From a virus: a stretch of 28,995 nt of DNA. Positions within the stretch are counted from its first letter, which is position 1; each line of letters opens with the position of its first letter. The notes below the pieces were generated by a model that was given only the letters and a program-made list of their open reading frames with translations, was not told where the DNA came from and ran no database searches. Made by a program: the position numbers and the translations under genes. Below are positions 18,501-26,100 of the stretch, one piece after another. The stretch covers positions 1 through 28,995 of IMG/VR virus record IMGVR_UViG_3300031787_000623. The stretch is one strand, 5' to 3'.

Positions 18501-18668
18501 TTCAACACTTGGGGAGTCAATGGGTGTTAGGTCATTAATATTAAATTCAGAAGAACCTGGTTTACCGTCATTTGAAAAAGCACTATCTACTTTGTATGGT
18601 GGAAGGTTTCTCACCAATAGTTTTTTTCTAAAATTTTCGCTCGAATTAAATGATAGTGGACTCTCCAT
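12531..18668 (-). CDS. Giant multidomain baseplate/tail structural protein, 2045 aa, with repeats and an OmpA-like motif
   Basis: Regions in order: about 60-305, repeats of a 52-55-aa unit (NQYGPEN ... EGEYGFPDTVDS); about 500-860, Gly-rich segments; about 870-980, WFPPYDLSFDESVSTQW and FLGRTEPIYTYTNTSRKGNV, reminiscent of tail-tube-fold initiator proteins (gp48/gp54 type); about 1010-1105, two Pro-Thr linkers flanking a Cys-containing module with TYTGCSGDVITL; about 1215-1300, an OmpA-like motif (VTDPEYNLNLSKRRNDAV); about 1490-1600, VCILRIGDFFHTKIVIDQI and LNPEGIGVQPMI, again tube-like; about 1640-2045, helical and coiled-coil regions. It is the first gene after a TATTTAT element and is followed with a one-base overlap by the gp53-like gene. 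It is much larger than any T4 baseplate protein; the exact T4 counterpart is uncertain. Confidence 0.7.
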   Translation of the reverse strand: MESPLSFNSSENFRKKLLVRNLPPYKVDSAFSNDGKPGSSEFNINDLTPIDSPSVEQIGNQQEQILLPINQYGPQTSTGEYGDIVPININLNYKSNEGEYGYPDTIESDLEIIGNNTEKQIIIKNVYRPENGLSDFGSTAWYINNDKVINTVGEGEYTVQDTIGSNLETTANADRPILITNNQYGPENPSNVEVSINNNLQTNANEGEYGFPDTVDSPLEIKGETDRPALIAINQYGPENLPTTEVSINNNLQTNSNEGEYGFPDTVDSELQIVGEDVRKPNFLQNQWGPEQGQSETEVEPYRKQKNLVIPQGNYDVTDSDGSLLELVGGIKETEAYLSNRYATGDGEYDPTDFKTLQQEALQLPYANSDNTFIFLPSTYTPYSILLNDDPSGSDGSLSQDSDLANIGAKQLNKEFKHRVALELFQQTLGQVNIFNSNVNPDTGEISAQPNTDPFDAIGLLTGNIPIVSRVYNITTPDFLFGQGINFAAKLGGLYSPYSYIPGEYFDYPERIGNGPFENPLSLIGGALGSLFSALQPANQSSSELFVEFTSVPTRKLLYDQLKYNQYRPDYKIGNNLLAPKGVFYLGDRKNHLTELMSPAPELPYAKDGKTSSMGPVLSYSNMGKLYEGEQLNETQFGLNSRNLYSAGANKDGVKWIGAGIFGGVTWIGSKSPKEDNKPLQGKLQGRGGEQFEDNSEFTFGNLVGFDSTKSTNLDFTPGSLLDVTQKLVDAGQRSSQPLEHVGTAINQVSKVFNDGYQELTKGSRVVRYTTQNSKPDSSATPTGLEYCRVFTKDRPYYTYDELQKTDGNIRGYTNSVLDNTYNLNIAPTDGYSIKDGKVKKYMLSLENLAWRTSNKKGFTYDDLPACEKGPNGGRIMWFPPYDLSFDESVSTQWTDNNFLGRTEPIYTYTNTSRKGNVSFKIIVDHPSILNVLVDKELENVGNNGEITQIIDSFFAGCTKYDLWDLVSKFPMFTPNDIFETQILTTEDVVTVVQENSYSIPEQEIDIDSEIEPTPTPSPCVVLKYQIGVTTDLTYTGCSGDVITLTGLAPNASGEICAIRSNAYNYSTPDPTNTITPTGQNCVQTTPGPTPGPTPTPTPTATEPPLNIQFPDIGFYFDNNFPDGTGNRYGTTVTQDFEHWYDLYIASKNNYLNDGKPDTYSAALNKIFSYDDSTKADKTSFILGLDDSNAAKIEYLRNYVDTRKEEIGIFFDYITKEFNEAKSFIPKLGKILDDGGTVEFDLEASASAVTDPEYNLNLSKRRNDAVLKWILKQKSPNQTTLQNYNQQGKLKINQTSVGESPTLEDKPYRFVVCSKGFKSSKQEGVVSINAMACRRTKISNIKPIYNQSQNENQSQNSTVPLTNGGDSSQTGQELSGQDFLVIAPNPQPGVDGGVPQPNDTTNPFVTQDPISQPYTNTPNTRQQDVQTQTLQKRKDLTKRLARKLLTECNYFEYIKQNEPMVYDGIKSKIKYFQPAFHSITPEGLNARLVFLQQCMRPGDTIPTVSQSDSGQQTLLFNDATNSAFGAPPVCILRIGDFFHTKIVIDQITFKYDDGRFDLNPEGIGVQPMIATVNVSFNFIGAHGLAGPVAQLQNALSFNYYANTEMYDERAESTEQLNLEVYDAQILSQVKDDLNVVNTEAPRPVVNDGGVTIGTIITNTIDLNTSITSGTIKYKDVMSGLANLTKEYTEKTLSTLEKINENYLIGGLQVFTKDRKYIEGNFNYLGGNITNTANIFGYSYDVQTKIESIATKAKEDVDNGDVCPLLSGLANQNLSNVQVRKVKKELKNQIDAKKEQMLNDLENYANEINNIQYPLISSIDKINYVSDAHDGFIKKNNSVVIYNLSGTTQITQPTLSGVNNTLQELVEDSYLVKNNINDFYQKLQDFSLIPTGEDVYRDDFTQNTYISNQNFLPQETVFFILFGKDIIDDSDKFAIDLIDKAIPNLNQDDEIAWLKFLDENLNQPNTGLRDSYKASKTVVDKKIADFRTTYFNSTFTNYKPYNLDKERIMWYESQVTAQAPYTDNLSAIYSSTNATWDKFNLQKSFQ
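17800..18490 (-). repeat. Degenerate tandem coding repeats, about 156 bases / 52 aa per unit
   Basis: Within the N-terminus of the 2045-aa protein the block containing NQYGPEN, then INNNLQTN, then EGEYGFPDTVDS and an acidic LEI segment recurs four to five times. The best-preserved pair begins at 17862 and 18018 (156 bases apart, both starting ACTATCTACAGTATCAGGAAA on the plus strand, with related copies near 18175 and 18345). Periods vary slightly from unit to unit, so the array has diverged at the protein level and is not a recent duplication. Confidence 0.85.
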
Positions 18669-18682
18669 TCAGTCTTTTTATG

Positions 18683-18689
18683 ATAAATA
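18683..18689 (-). promoter_or_regulatory. TATTTAT element before the 2045-aa baseplate gene (putative late promoter)
   Basis: The minus strand reads AATCTATTTATCATAAAAAG in the 38-base gap between the tape measure stop and this gene, with the element 14 bases before the ATG. It would drive the 2045-aa, gp53-like and hub genes as one transcript, since there is no gap or terminator between them. Confidence 0.45.
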
Positions 18690-18706
18690 GATTGTTTTAG
18701 ATTTTT

Positions 18707-20503
18707 TTAGGATAATACGCCTTGTTGTCTTTTATATTCGTTCATTTTATAAAGTACGGTATCCATAATTTGTTTTTGAACTTCAGGAGAATTAAACATT
18801 TTGTTCAATTGTCCTGGGTCACCAGCAATAGACCCATTTAAATTAATGTTAATATCTATATTACCTCCAATACTCCCACCACCTTTATTAAGTGCGTCTG
18901 TTAAGTTAGTTCCGAAAGCAACCTCATCACCAACTATTCCTTTATATATCGTGTCTTTAGCCATTATTTGTGGGGCACCTCCAGGTTTAAATAACATATC
19001 ATTACCGGTAACGGTAGGTACCGGTTCAATTGGTTTTTTGATAGTTTTTTTTACTTCCTCTTGTACATCCATCATTCTATTCACTGCATTTTCAGAAATT
19101 AATGGGTCTGGTAATTCACCTGCTGCGGTTGTTTCAAATTTCGCAGTATCTCTAGCGGTTTTTTCAAGAGTATTTGCTGTTGTTTCAGCTCCGTTTGTTA
19201 TGGCTTTACCAAGTTTTTCGTTTGCGGTTTCAATATTTTTCAAAAAAGTAGCCCTATCTTGAACACCCATTTGTGTTAATATAGCACTTTTAATAATGTT
19301 TACATCTTTTGCCTGATTTTCAGTAATAGTTAAGTTATTTATCGCAATATCTTTTTCGTCTTTACCAGCCTTCTGCATATAATCATTTAATGCTTGTTGG
19401 GCTTCAGCACTACCTAAATTAGCTTCTTCAATTTCACCATAACCAGGTATATCAATCGTTACTTTACCGTCAGGCCCAATTTCAGTAAGTCCCGTTACTA
19501 AATTCAATTCATCCTCATCCAAATCCGCAAAACCAAATCTATCTTTCAAAAAGTTTGCCTTTGCAGCCTCTCTTCCAACTTCCATTACCTCATCCAAAGA
19601 TTTACCCATTAACGCTGCTTGTTCTCTTAATCTATACATGTCAGCAACTGAAGTATCAAATTTTCCTGTTTCACTATTAAATTTAAAGGCAGATGCACTT
19701 GATTTTATAATTTCATCTTGCAACCCTTTCATGTCTGATTGTGCCATTCTCATTAATTGAAAAGGGTCCGCTAATTTACCTACAGCACCACCTAACATTT
19801 GAAATGATGCTGCAGTTTCCATAGCACCTTCAGGGTCTAATATTTTTGATTGTAATGCACTTGCACCAATTTTTTCAATAGATGTTCTTAAAAGTGTAGC
19901 TTGTTTTACCATGTCAGTTAAACCTTTTACACTATTACCGAAACCAAAACCATTTAATGATTTCATATTGGCGTTGACATCAGTTAAAAACTTTTTTGAA
20001 TCAATCCCCACTTTTCTAGCTTCAACGGCTAAATCATGCATTTTTTCTGTTGCTTGCAACTGTGTTCCACCAAATCTAGTAAGTTCACCAACCATTTTAC
20101 CAACTTCACCAGCACCCATACCTGTTGCCTGTGAAAGAGCAACCATATTTTCAATAGTTTGCAAAGAAGGGTCTACCATTCTTTGCATACTTTCAGCAAG
20201 TCCTTGGACTGTTCCAGTGATATCTTTAAACTCGGCACCTATTTTGACGGTGTTTTTGTATGACTCAATTAATTTACTCGCAAATTTAGAGCTGTCCATA
20301 ACAACACCACCCATAGACCTTTGTAAGGTCTTAGAACTATCAGCAATACTTATTGCGGTTTTTTCTATATTTTTGTAAGCTGTAAATGCATCCGATGCAC
20401 TGAGTGCTGCTATATTTGCTTTAATAGCACCCTTTAAGGCCTCAATTTGCTCGGCTATTGATTTGGCAGCACCTCCTTCTAGTTGTGGGTCATTAAAAAA
20501 CAT
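18707..20503 (-). CDS. Tail tape measure protein (gp29-like)
   Basis: A 598-aa protein that is almost wholly helical, rich in Ala, Lys, Met and Gly, with coiled-coil-like stretches (residues about 10-120) and small-residue helices such as GMGAGEVGKMVGELTRFGG (127-146), typical of tape measures that set tail length and pass into the host envelope at ejection. The end (about 550-575) carries GGSIGGNIDININLNGSIAG, an amphipathic beta motif often found near tape measure C-termini. T4 gp29 is about 590 aa, so the tail should be close to T4 length. It lies after the tube, gp26-like and 40-aa genes, as in the T4 order 26-51-27-28-29, and just before the giant baseplate genes. A TATTTAT element precedes it. 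Confidence 0.82.
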   Translation of the reverse strand: MFFNDPQLEGGAAKSIAEQIEALKGAIKANIAALSASDAFTAYKNIEKTAISIADSSKTLQRSMGGVVMDSSKFASKLIESYKNTVKIGAEFKDITGTVQGLAESMQRMVDPSLQTIENMVALSQATGMGAGEVGKMVGELTRFGGTQLQATEKMHDLAVEARKVGIDSKKFLTDVNANMKSLNGFGFGNSVKGLTDMVKQATLLRTSIEKIGASALQSKILDPEGAMETAASFQMLGGAVGKLADPFQLMRMAQSDMKGLQDEIIKSSASAFKFNSETGKFDTSVADMYRLREQAALMGKSLDEVMEVGREAAKANFLKDRFGFADLDEDELNLVTGLTEIGPDGKVTIDIPGYGEIEEANLGSAEAQQALNDYMQKAGKDEKDIAINNLTITENQAKDVNIIKSAILTQMGVQDRATFLKNIETANEKLGKAITNGAETTANTLEKTARDTAKFETTAAGELPDPLISENAVNRMMDVQEEVKKTIKKPIEPVPTVTGNDMLFKPGGAPQIMAKDTIYKGIVGDEVAFGTNLTDALNKGGGSIGGNIDININLNGSIAGDPGQLNKMFNSPEVQKQIMDTVLYKMNEYKRQQGVLS

Positions 20504-20517
20504 AATAATTTTTTTAA

Positions 20518-20524
20518 ATAAATA
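20518..20524 (-). promoter_or_regulatory. TATTTAT element before the tape measure gene (putative late promoter)
   Basis: The minus strand reads AAAATATTTATTTAAAAAAATT in the 29-base gap after the 40-aa ORF, with the element 14 bases before the tape measure ATG. Spacing matches the copies before the 74-aa and 2045-aa genes. Confidence 0.4.
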
Positions 20525-20532
20525 TTTTAGGA

Positions 20533-20655
20533 TTATGTTTTATTTGATTCAGATATTAGCTTATCCAAAAAGTACTTTCTTTCGAATGTTGGCATTTTAA
20601 GTAAATCCAAGTATGAAAAGTTTGCAAATTTTATTAAATAATAAAATTCATCCAT
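20533..20655 (-). CDS. Small 40-aa tail-assembly ORF between gp26-like and tape measure genes
   Basis: It starts MDEFYYLIKFANFSYLDLLK and ends with MPTFERKYFLDKLISE. The composition (aromatic/hydrophobic helix, then a Met-Pro and a basic/aromatic helix) looks strongly constrained, and I believe similar short proteins follow gp26-type genes in other T4-like phages. The ATG lies 10 bases after the gp26-like stop, preceded by ATAAAAAAATTTTA. The same frame remains open for 19 codons upstream into the gp26-like gene and is +1 relative to it, so a frameshifted fusion, as in tail-assembly chaperone pairs before tape measure genes, is possible. No classical -1 slippery heptamer at the right place is obvious. 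The role is inferred from position. Confidence 0.65.
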   Translation of the reverse strand: MDEFYYLIKFANFSYLDLLKMPTFERKYFLDKLISESNKT

Positions 20656-20665
20656 TAAAATTTTT

Positions 20666-21424
20666 TTATATTGTGAAGAAAGGGCGAAAAAATTCAACCC
20701 CAAAACCAACCATTACGTTGACTTTTTCTCCTGACGGGGCTGTAACTGTTTTTATTAAATCAAGTTGTGGTTCACACTCAGATAAAAATCTTCTTAAAAA
20801 TTTGGAGTCGGCAATTGGCATGTTTGAAATCATTTTTGCAATCTCACCCTTATCCGTTGACCCGTTTAGTTCTACTATCTGACTCTCTAATTTTTTTGTA
20901 ACTATTGGTGCAATCATTCCTGAAGGGTAATTATTACTAATCGATTCAATTTCATTACTTTCTTTTATACTTAGTAATTTACATTTAACTTTATTTTTTG
21001 ATTTTGGTAACTCAACGCTAAACAAACCATCTGTACCCATTTCATGTTTAGGTTTTATGTAATTTACCTCATCCACAATAAGTTTGACTTCAAATTTATT
21101 GTCCGTTTTTGGGTCAGTTATAAGATAATCATATTCAGGTCCGAAGGCAGTATTTCTTAAAAATATTAATATAGCTTGGACATCAACTTCTAATAATTGA
21201 CCCACATCAAAACCTGGCTCATAAATTTTATTTTTAAGTAGAGTCATAATCAACCCGTCTTTTGGTGTATTTTGAGACATTAAAATATTTTCATCCGTAG
21301 CAGTAAGATACCCCACTTTTAAAGATTCTTTTTTTGGTCTATAAGTATGTCCACCACTTGGTAATTTTACCATATCATGTGGAAGGTTGAAATCCATTTG
21401 TCCGTATTGTGTGCTTTGGTCCAT
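20666..21424 (-). CDS. gp26-like baseplate hub/tail assembly protein
   Basis: A 252-aa protein starting MDQSTQYGQMDFNLPHDMVKLPSGGHTY. The pattern of a Leu-Pro-Ser-Gly/Lys-Gly segment followed by a Tyr (VKLPSGGHTYRP), a DENILMS-like helix and a C-terminus GVEFFRPFFTI recalls T4 gp26-type proteins and tail-assembly chaperones (LPSKGKFY-like start, aromatic/Phe-rich end). It lies between the tube and the tape measure, the position expected for such a chaperone or hub factor. There are no cysteines apart from two in the centre and C-terminal part, and no membrane segment. A terminator precedes it; no clear -33/-7 promoter is seen, but a variant TATTTAC lies at 21468-21462. Confidence 0.55.
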   Translation of the reverse strand: MDQSTQYGQMDFNLPHDMVKLPSGGHTYRPKKESLKVGYLTATDENILMSQNTPKDGLIMTLLKNKIYEPGFDVGQLLEVDVQAILIFLRNTAFGPEYDYLITDPKTDNKFEVKLIVDEVNYIKPKHEMGTDGLFSVELPKSKNKVKCKLLSIKESNEIESISNNYPSGMIAPIVTKKLESQIVELNGSTDKGEIAKMISNMPIADSKFLRRFLSECEPQLDLIKTVTAPSGEKVNVMVGFGVEFFRPFFTI

Positions 21425-21464
21425 AATTTTTTTCTTTAAAAATAACTTGACTTTAGTTTATGTA

Positions 21465-21496
21465 AATAAAAAATCCCACCTAAAATAGATGGGATT
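21465..21496 (-). terminator. Rho-independent terminator after the tail tube gene
   Basis: On the minus strand AATCCCATC pairs with GGTGGGATT (21496-21488 with 21480-21472, one G-T wobble) around a 7-base loop, followed by TTTTATTT. It lies 21 bases after the tube stop and separates the highly expressed tube gene from the gp26-like gene. Confidence 0.87.
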
Positions 21497-21517
21497 GAAT
21501 AATATTTTATTTTGTTT

Positions 21518-22006
21518 TTAGTATACCAAGATACATCTATCAGGTCTTAATGTTGCTTTTACAGTAATCAAACCATCTTCACTATATCCTAATGTGTCGA
21601 AGTCAACATTTGTTAAAAAACATCCTTGTAAAATCCATTTTTCAACTGCCACACCTGTTGGGTCTAACATTTCAAGGTCAACGTCTTTTTTGTAACCTGC
21701 AGCATAACCCATACGACCTGTTACTGATTCAGCGTGTAAACGAACCCACTCCATAAGAGCTTGTGATGCTGAAGGACCAATTGGGTCACGGAATGTAACG
21801 TCTATTGTTCCCCATTTAAAATTACCTGCAACATAAGTTTCAGTGTTCAAAAACGGGATAGCTACTGGATTAATCTCCACCTTTGGTCTTGAAGAACTTT
21901 CAACATACCAAGAGTTAATCCCCAAAGAAGAGGGGAACGTTATAATAAACCTATTTTTTCTTTTAGGTTCATATTGAAAGGGCATTTTCATTAACAAATC
22001 AGCCAT
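21518..22006 (-). CDS. 19: Tail tube protein (gp19-like)
   Basis: A 162-aa protein, nearly the same length as T4 gp19 (163 aa). The beginning, RKNRFIITFPSSLGINSWYV, then the beta strands NFKWGTIDVTFRDP and the helix ALMEWVRLHAESVTGRMGYAAGY, followed by VDLEMLDPTGVAVEKWILQG and VDFDTLGYSEDGLITVKATL, match the gp19/tail-tube superfamily closely. It stacks as hexamers to form the inner tube inside the sheath. It has its own TATTTAT element (34 bases upstream of the ATG) and its own terminator, so it forms a monocistronic unit as expected for an abundant virion protein. In T4 gene 19 directly follows gene 18; here two extra genes separate them. Confidence 0.93.
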   Translation of the reverse strand: MADLLMKMPFQYEPKRKNRFIITFPSSLGINSWYVESSSRPKVEINPVAIPFLNTETYVAGNFKWGTIDVTFRDPIGPSASQALMEWVRLHAESVTGRMGYAAGYKKDVDLEMLDPTGVAVEKWILQGCFLTNVDFDTLGYSEDGLITVKATLRPDRCILVY

Positions 22007-22040
22007 GTCTATCTATTTTTTTGTTTCTTTTATTTTTATT

Positions 22041-22047
22041 ATAAATA
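22041..22047 (-). promoter_or_regulatory. TATTTAT element before the tail tube gene (putative late promoter)
   Basis: The minus strand reads GGATATATTTATAATAAAAAT, 34 bases before the tube ATG, in the 108-base gap between the HAD gene and the tube gene. Nothing else is recognisable in that gap (22007-22114): there is no hairpin with a T tract and no further ORF. Confidence 0.5.
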
Positions 22048-22114
22048 TATCCAACTAAATTTTTTTCTATTTACTTTGTTATTTTTAAAAATTATCGTTG
22101 CATTATAAGTATTT

Positions 22115-22984
22115 CTAGATTTCCTTTTTTTCTCCTCCTTTAGTTAAATAAGTTTTTACTAGTTTTTCAGTATCTTCATCATCTAAAAATTCTTTCATCT
22201 TATCTATATTTCTAGGGTCATCGTCAGAAAAACCAATAATAGGAAGTATTTCATTGTTTTCTACATCATTTTTGAAGAATGCTTTTTCACCTATTTCTTG
22301 AGCCATATCTTTACAATAAGAAATAAACTCCCTCATTGCTTTTATTTTCCCTTCTTCAGGGTTAGTCGCAGACCCCTCACCGAAAGACACGGGATAAAAT
22401 CTACAAAGGTCCAAATACTCACGTAATTCTTTTGGTGTCAAAGCTTTTGCCTTTTTTTCACCGGTGACTTCATTACCGATATTTCTATATCTATAAAGGT
22501 TTTCTGCTAGTGTTCTACTATTTAGACCATTCTTGTTAGCCATTATAAGATTATAAACACCTTCTTTTAAAGTATTCGGGTTGTGACCTCTTGCTGTGAT
22601 GATTGCAAATATAGACCCACCATTGATACACTCAACAAAATCATTCCAAGATGGACCAACAGATGCCACCATTGCATCTAATACGAATCTCTTATCGCCT
22701 TTAACTCCAAAATTTCTAAATGGGTCTGGTGCAAAATCAACAACAGTAGTACCTTTATAACTAAATGGTTCTTTACCAATTTGGTGTCTGTGTTCTGCAA
22801 AGTCCTCTGTAGACATCGGAACCTCATCGTCGTTTTCACTTAAAACAATGATTGACGTAGGCATAAACATTATATTATCATCCCAATCAAAAGCATAATA
22901 CTTTGTATCAGGATTACCTTCTTCCGTAAAACCTTCGTTAAGTTTGTTTTTTACAAATTCTCTTACGTACTTATTGATATTCAT
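22115..22984 (-). CDS. HAD-superfamily phosphatase-like protein in the tail module
   Basis: A 289-aa protein with the four HAD motifs in order: motif I FDWDDNIMF (D33, D35), motif II FAIITARG (T130), motif III GKIKAM (K213) and motif IV IGFSDDDPRN (D254-D256). It should hydrolyse a phosphate ester by an aspartyl-phosphate intermediate; the substrate cannot be told. The cap is an insertion of about 95 residues between motifs I and II plus helices up to motif III. Residues 1-17 form an amphipathic helix (YVREFVKNKLNE) ending in L-N-E before Gly, like a T4 prohead-protease site on capsid-targeted internal proteins. It starts in a TAATG overlap with the 45-aa gene and lies between sheath and tube genes, an odd place for a metabolic enzyme. 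Nucleotide or polynucleotide phosphatase activity is a guess. Confidence 0.82.
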   Translation of the reverse strand: MNINKYVREFVKNKLNEGFTEEGNPDTKYYAFDWDDNIMFMPTSIIVLSENDDEVPMSTEDFAEHRHQIGKEPFSYKGTTVVDFAPDPFRNFGVKGDKRFVLDAMVASVGPSWNDFVECINGGSIFAIITARGHNPNTLKEGVYNLIMANKNGLNSRTLAENLYRYRNIGNEVTGEKKAKALTPKELREYLDLCRFYPVSFGEGSATNPEEGKIKAMREFISYCKDMAQEIGEKAFFKNDVENNEILPIIGFSDDDPRNIDKMKEFLDDEDTEKLVKTYLTKGGEKKEI

Positions 22985-23121
22985 TATTTTTTAAGTTTTT
23001 CTAAAAGTCTTTCTAATTGTGCTTCAGTAATTACAATATTTTGTTTTTTTTCTGAAAACGTTTTTTTACCTTCAGTTTTATAACCTAAAGATTCTTTGAT
23101 TAATTTTTTTTCTATTTTCAT
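22984..23121 (-). CDS. Small helical protein, 45 aa
   Basis: It starts MKIEKKLIKESLGYK and ends NIVITEAQLERLLEKLKK. The last part, a strand then Thr-Glu-x-x-Leu-x-x-Leu-x-x-x-Leu, is a short amphipathic helix of a kind that recurs at the ends of small phage proteins. The start MKIEKKLIKE is also helix-like. I cannot assign a function. Its stop overlaps the HAD start (TAATG), so the two are translationally coupled, and the 45-aa protein may be a partner or targeting factor of the phosphatase. The hairpin after the sheath gene lies 23 bases upstream. The leader is TTATTTAATACATAAAACT. Confidence 0.65.
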   Translation of the reverse strand: MKIEKKLIKESLGYKTEGKKTFSEKKQNIVITEAQLERLLEKLKK

Positions 23122-23144
23122 AGTTTTATGTATTAAATAATTTA

Positions 23145-23166
23145 TGGGGGATATTTCTACCCCCCA
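23145..23166 (-). terminator. GC-rich hairpin after the sheath gene, possible weak terminator
   Basis: TGGGGG (23145-23150) pairs with CCCCCA (23161-23166) around a 10-base loop. On the minus strand it is followed by ATAAATTATTTAA rather than a clean T tract, so termination is probably partial. It would reduce transcription from the sheath into the 45-aa/HAD pair, or act as an mRNA 3' stabiliser. Confidence 0.55.
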
Positions 23167-23180
23167 CTCATTTTATTTTT

Positions 23181-26100
23181 TTAGATATCGTCGAAAGACG
23201 CTCCTGTTGGTGTGATGACAAACTCGATGTCAATGTATTCTAACGCTCTTGTTGGTTTCAAGAAGATTTTACCTGTTAATGTATTTGAATCTAAATCTTC
23301 AGGTGTGTTAGATACTTGAACTCTAAAGTCAATCAAACCTCTATCTCTTCTAATTTGGTCTAAGATTGGGTTAACTGAATCCAAGAAGTCTTGTCTTACT
23401 TTATTATCGTTTTGTTCGAACAATAATCTTACGGCTACTGCTGAAATCAATTTACGAGCTTGTAGTAACAATCTTCTTACGTTGATTCTGTCAAGTGCAG
23501 ATTCTCTGATTTGAAGAGTTTTGTTACCCCAAATTACAGTGCCCACATCAGAGAAAGTAGCGATTGGGTTGATTCTACCTTTATATAAAGTATCTCTATC
23601 GTCTTGTGTTAACTTACGTCTTGCTCTAATTGCGTTTACTAAACCTCTTGTGTAACCCGCTGATGCGAACCAAGGGAATGCGATGTTATCAGTCAATGCT
23701 AAGTTTCTTACAACCTCAGAAGTTGCAGGAATATAGATTTGAGTGTTATTAACAGTATCTCTTGTCAAAATCCAAGGGTAATATGTTGCAGTATAGTTAG
23801 AGTCGATACCTGTGTTCTCTAAATTATCTACCGCCTCCTGAGGGTAAATCAAACCTTCCGTTACATCTTGATAAGATGGTAAGAACATATTGAAGTCAGG
23901 GGTTGTAGTAATGTAGATTGAATCTGCTCTATCTGTTTCAATCATATCAATTGATTCTTCCACTAAGTTTGAGTTATTAACATAATCAATACCCGGTGTT
24001 GCAAACACGTTGATGTTTGTAGATTCAGGATTTGCAAATGTTGATTGTCCCCATTTGTAAGCGTAGTAGTCAGTATTCGCCCAAGTTTCTTGGTTAGGTC
24101 CTGAAATTTGTTTGAATGCTCCCCATCCTGATGCGGTAGGGTAAGTTACTGAACTTGCTGCCCCGTATTTAAATCCTGTTTGACCTAATGCGAATGTATC
24201 AGTGTTAGTTCTTGATTCTCTATAAATGTCCCAACCATCAAAACCTCCGTAAGCCATTACTGTATACTTACGTGTGTTTAATCTGTAATAAGGATTATCG
24301 GTATCAACTGGTTCAGAATTAAATGACCCAACACCCACTTCAAATGCCGATTGACCTGAAGTTGCATATGAGTTAGCGATAGTCACAACTGTTGCACCAC
24401 TATCCATGTGGAACCCTTTAGTTAAGTAACCCCAAGCTGGTCCCGTAGTGTCTGTAGCCAAACTGTTTGGTAATTGTTTTCCTTTATATTGGAAGAAGTC
24501 GTAATCAAAACCACTAATATTAGAAATACCTAAGTAAGCTCTTCTTGGATTTTCCCCACTTGATATAACAGGGTTGTCTCCACCACTTGTCGAACCAAAA
24601 GGTGGGTTGTAAATTGTTTCACCCGCTGAATAGTATTTAGTTTTGTAAGGAACAAATGGTGGTGTTGCGTTTGCATATTCTCTCATTACATATCCTTCAA
24701 AACCACAAGGTAATGCATCAATCGGAGCTTCATCACTCATCTCTAACATTACATATTTAGATTTTACTTGGTATTCACCGTTTGACGTACCAATTTTATT
24801 TGCTACGTAGTTATTATTAGTTGGGTCTAATGAACAGTTCGTAAAACTTTCTAATACTCTAACATTTTGGTCATTGTCAAAATAATCTCTTACAAATACA
24901 TCGAATGTTCCATTATTAAATGAAATATTACCAATAGATAATTTTACGTATGTATTAGCAGAGTTACCATCAGAGATTAGAACAAATTTAAATAATTTGA
25001 AAACTTTACTACCACGAAGTTCAGAAACTAAGAAAGGTGTCTCAGGTGTTTGGTATTGTTCTAAGTAGAAACCGATACTATCAGCATTACCTGACCTTGC
25101 ACCTGGCAATTCAACTAAGTCACAATATAAACCTCTAATTTGACCTGCTCTATAACCTGTTTGTAATAATGCCGAATAAGTCTCTTCAACAAATAAAGGA
25201 ACTTCATTTCTTGCTTTACCAAAGTTAGATGCTCCAAATACATTTCTTAAATAGTTTTTGTTTGTACTTAACATCGATGTTTCAAAACTAAAGTTATCAC
25301 CATCATAAGTAACACCCGAAATTTGGAATGTTGAATATGGATTTTTAGTTACCGCCGAGTATGCACCTGTACAAATCATAGCAACATCTGTAGTTCCCGT
25401 AACTTCATAGAATGGTCCAGCATTAGTTGAAGTATATGTTGAAATACCTCTTGACCTTAATGTTGCAACAACCAAATCATCATAAGTTGTATATGGTGCT
25501 CCTGAATAAGATGTAGTAAAGAATGCAACAGTTCCTGAATATACACCCGTTGTTGGTGTTGTAGAAATACCTGAAAGTGCAGCACCCATACTTTGTCCGA
25601 AATATGTATTTACATCATTTGAGCCTTGGTAGTAATTAAATAATCCATAATACCATGGGTCATTAGTTGATGCTGAAAAATTATTAGAAGCTTGGTTTAC
25701 ATTTGGAACTCCGAACATTTCGGTAGAACCTGTAATAGTATTCAATGAAGTAACACCTGTAGTACTTGTCAAAGTCGATGCACTTGATGAACCCCACAAA
25801 ATTGCAGTACTACCTGATGTTGAGGAACTTGTAGCAAACAAATACATTTGATTTGTTAAATAAGTTGTTAAATCTTCAGCAATTGAAGAAGTAGCTCCAT
25901 TAAACTCAGTGTAAGAGTTATAAAAATTTCCATTTACGTTAATTGACGATGGGACTGATGTGTATGTTACAGTTCCACCAGTTGTTCCTGTGAATGTTAC
26001 TGCAACAGGACCAGTTGTTCCTGTTACTTGTATTGTGGATGGGTCAACATTACCAATGGTTACGATAGACCATGACGGACCTGCATCATATCCTGATAAA

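Noticed and set aside
18801-20378. Two plus-strand ORFs of about 150 aa opposite the tape measure gene
   Set aside because: They are antisense shadows of a helical gene in AT-rich DNA: hydrophobic, Ser-rich, without a start context.
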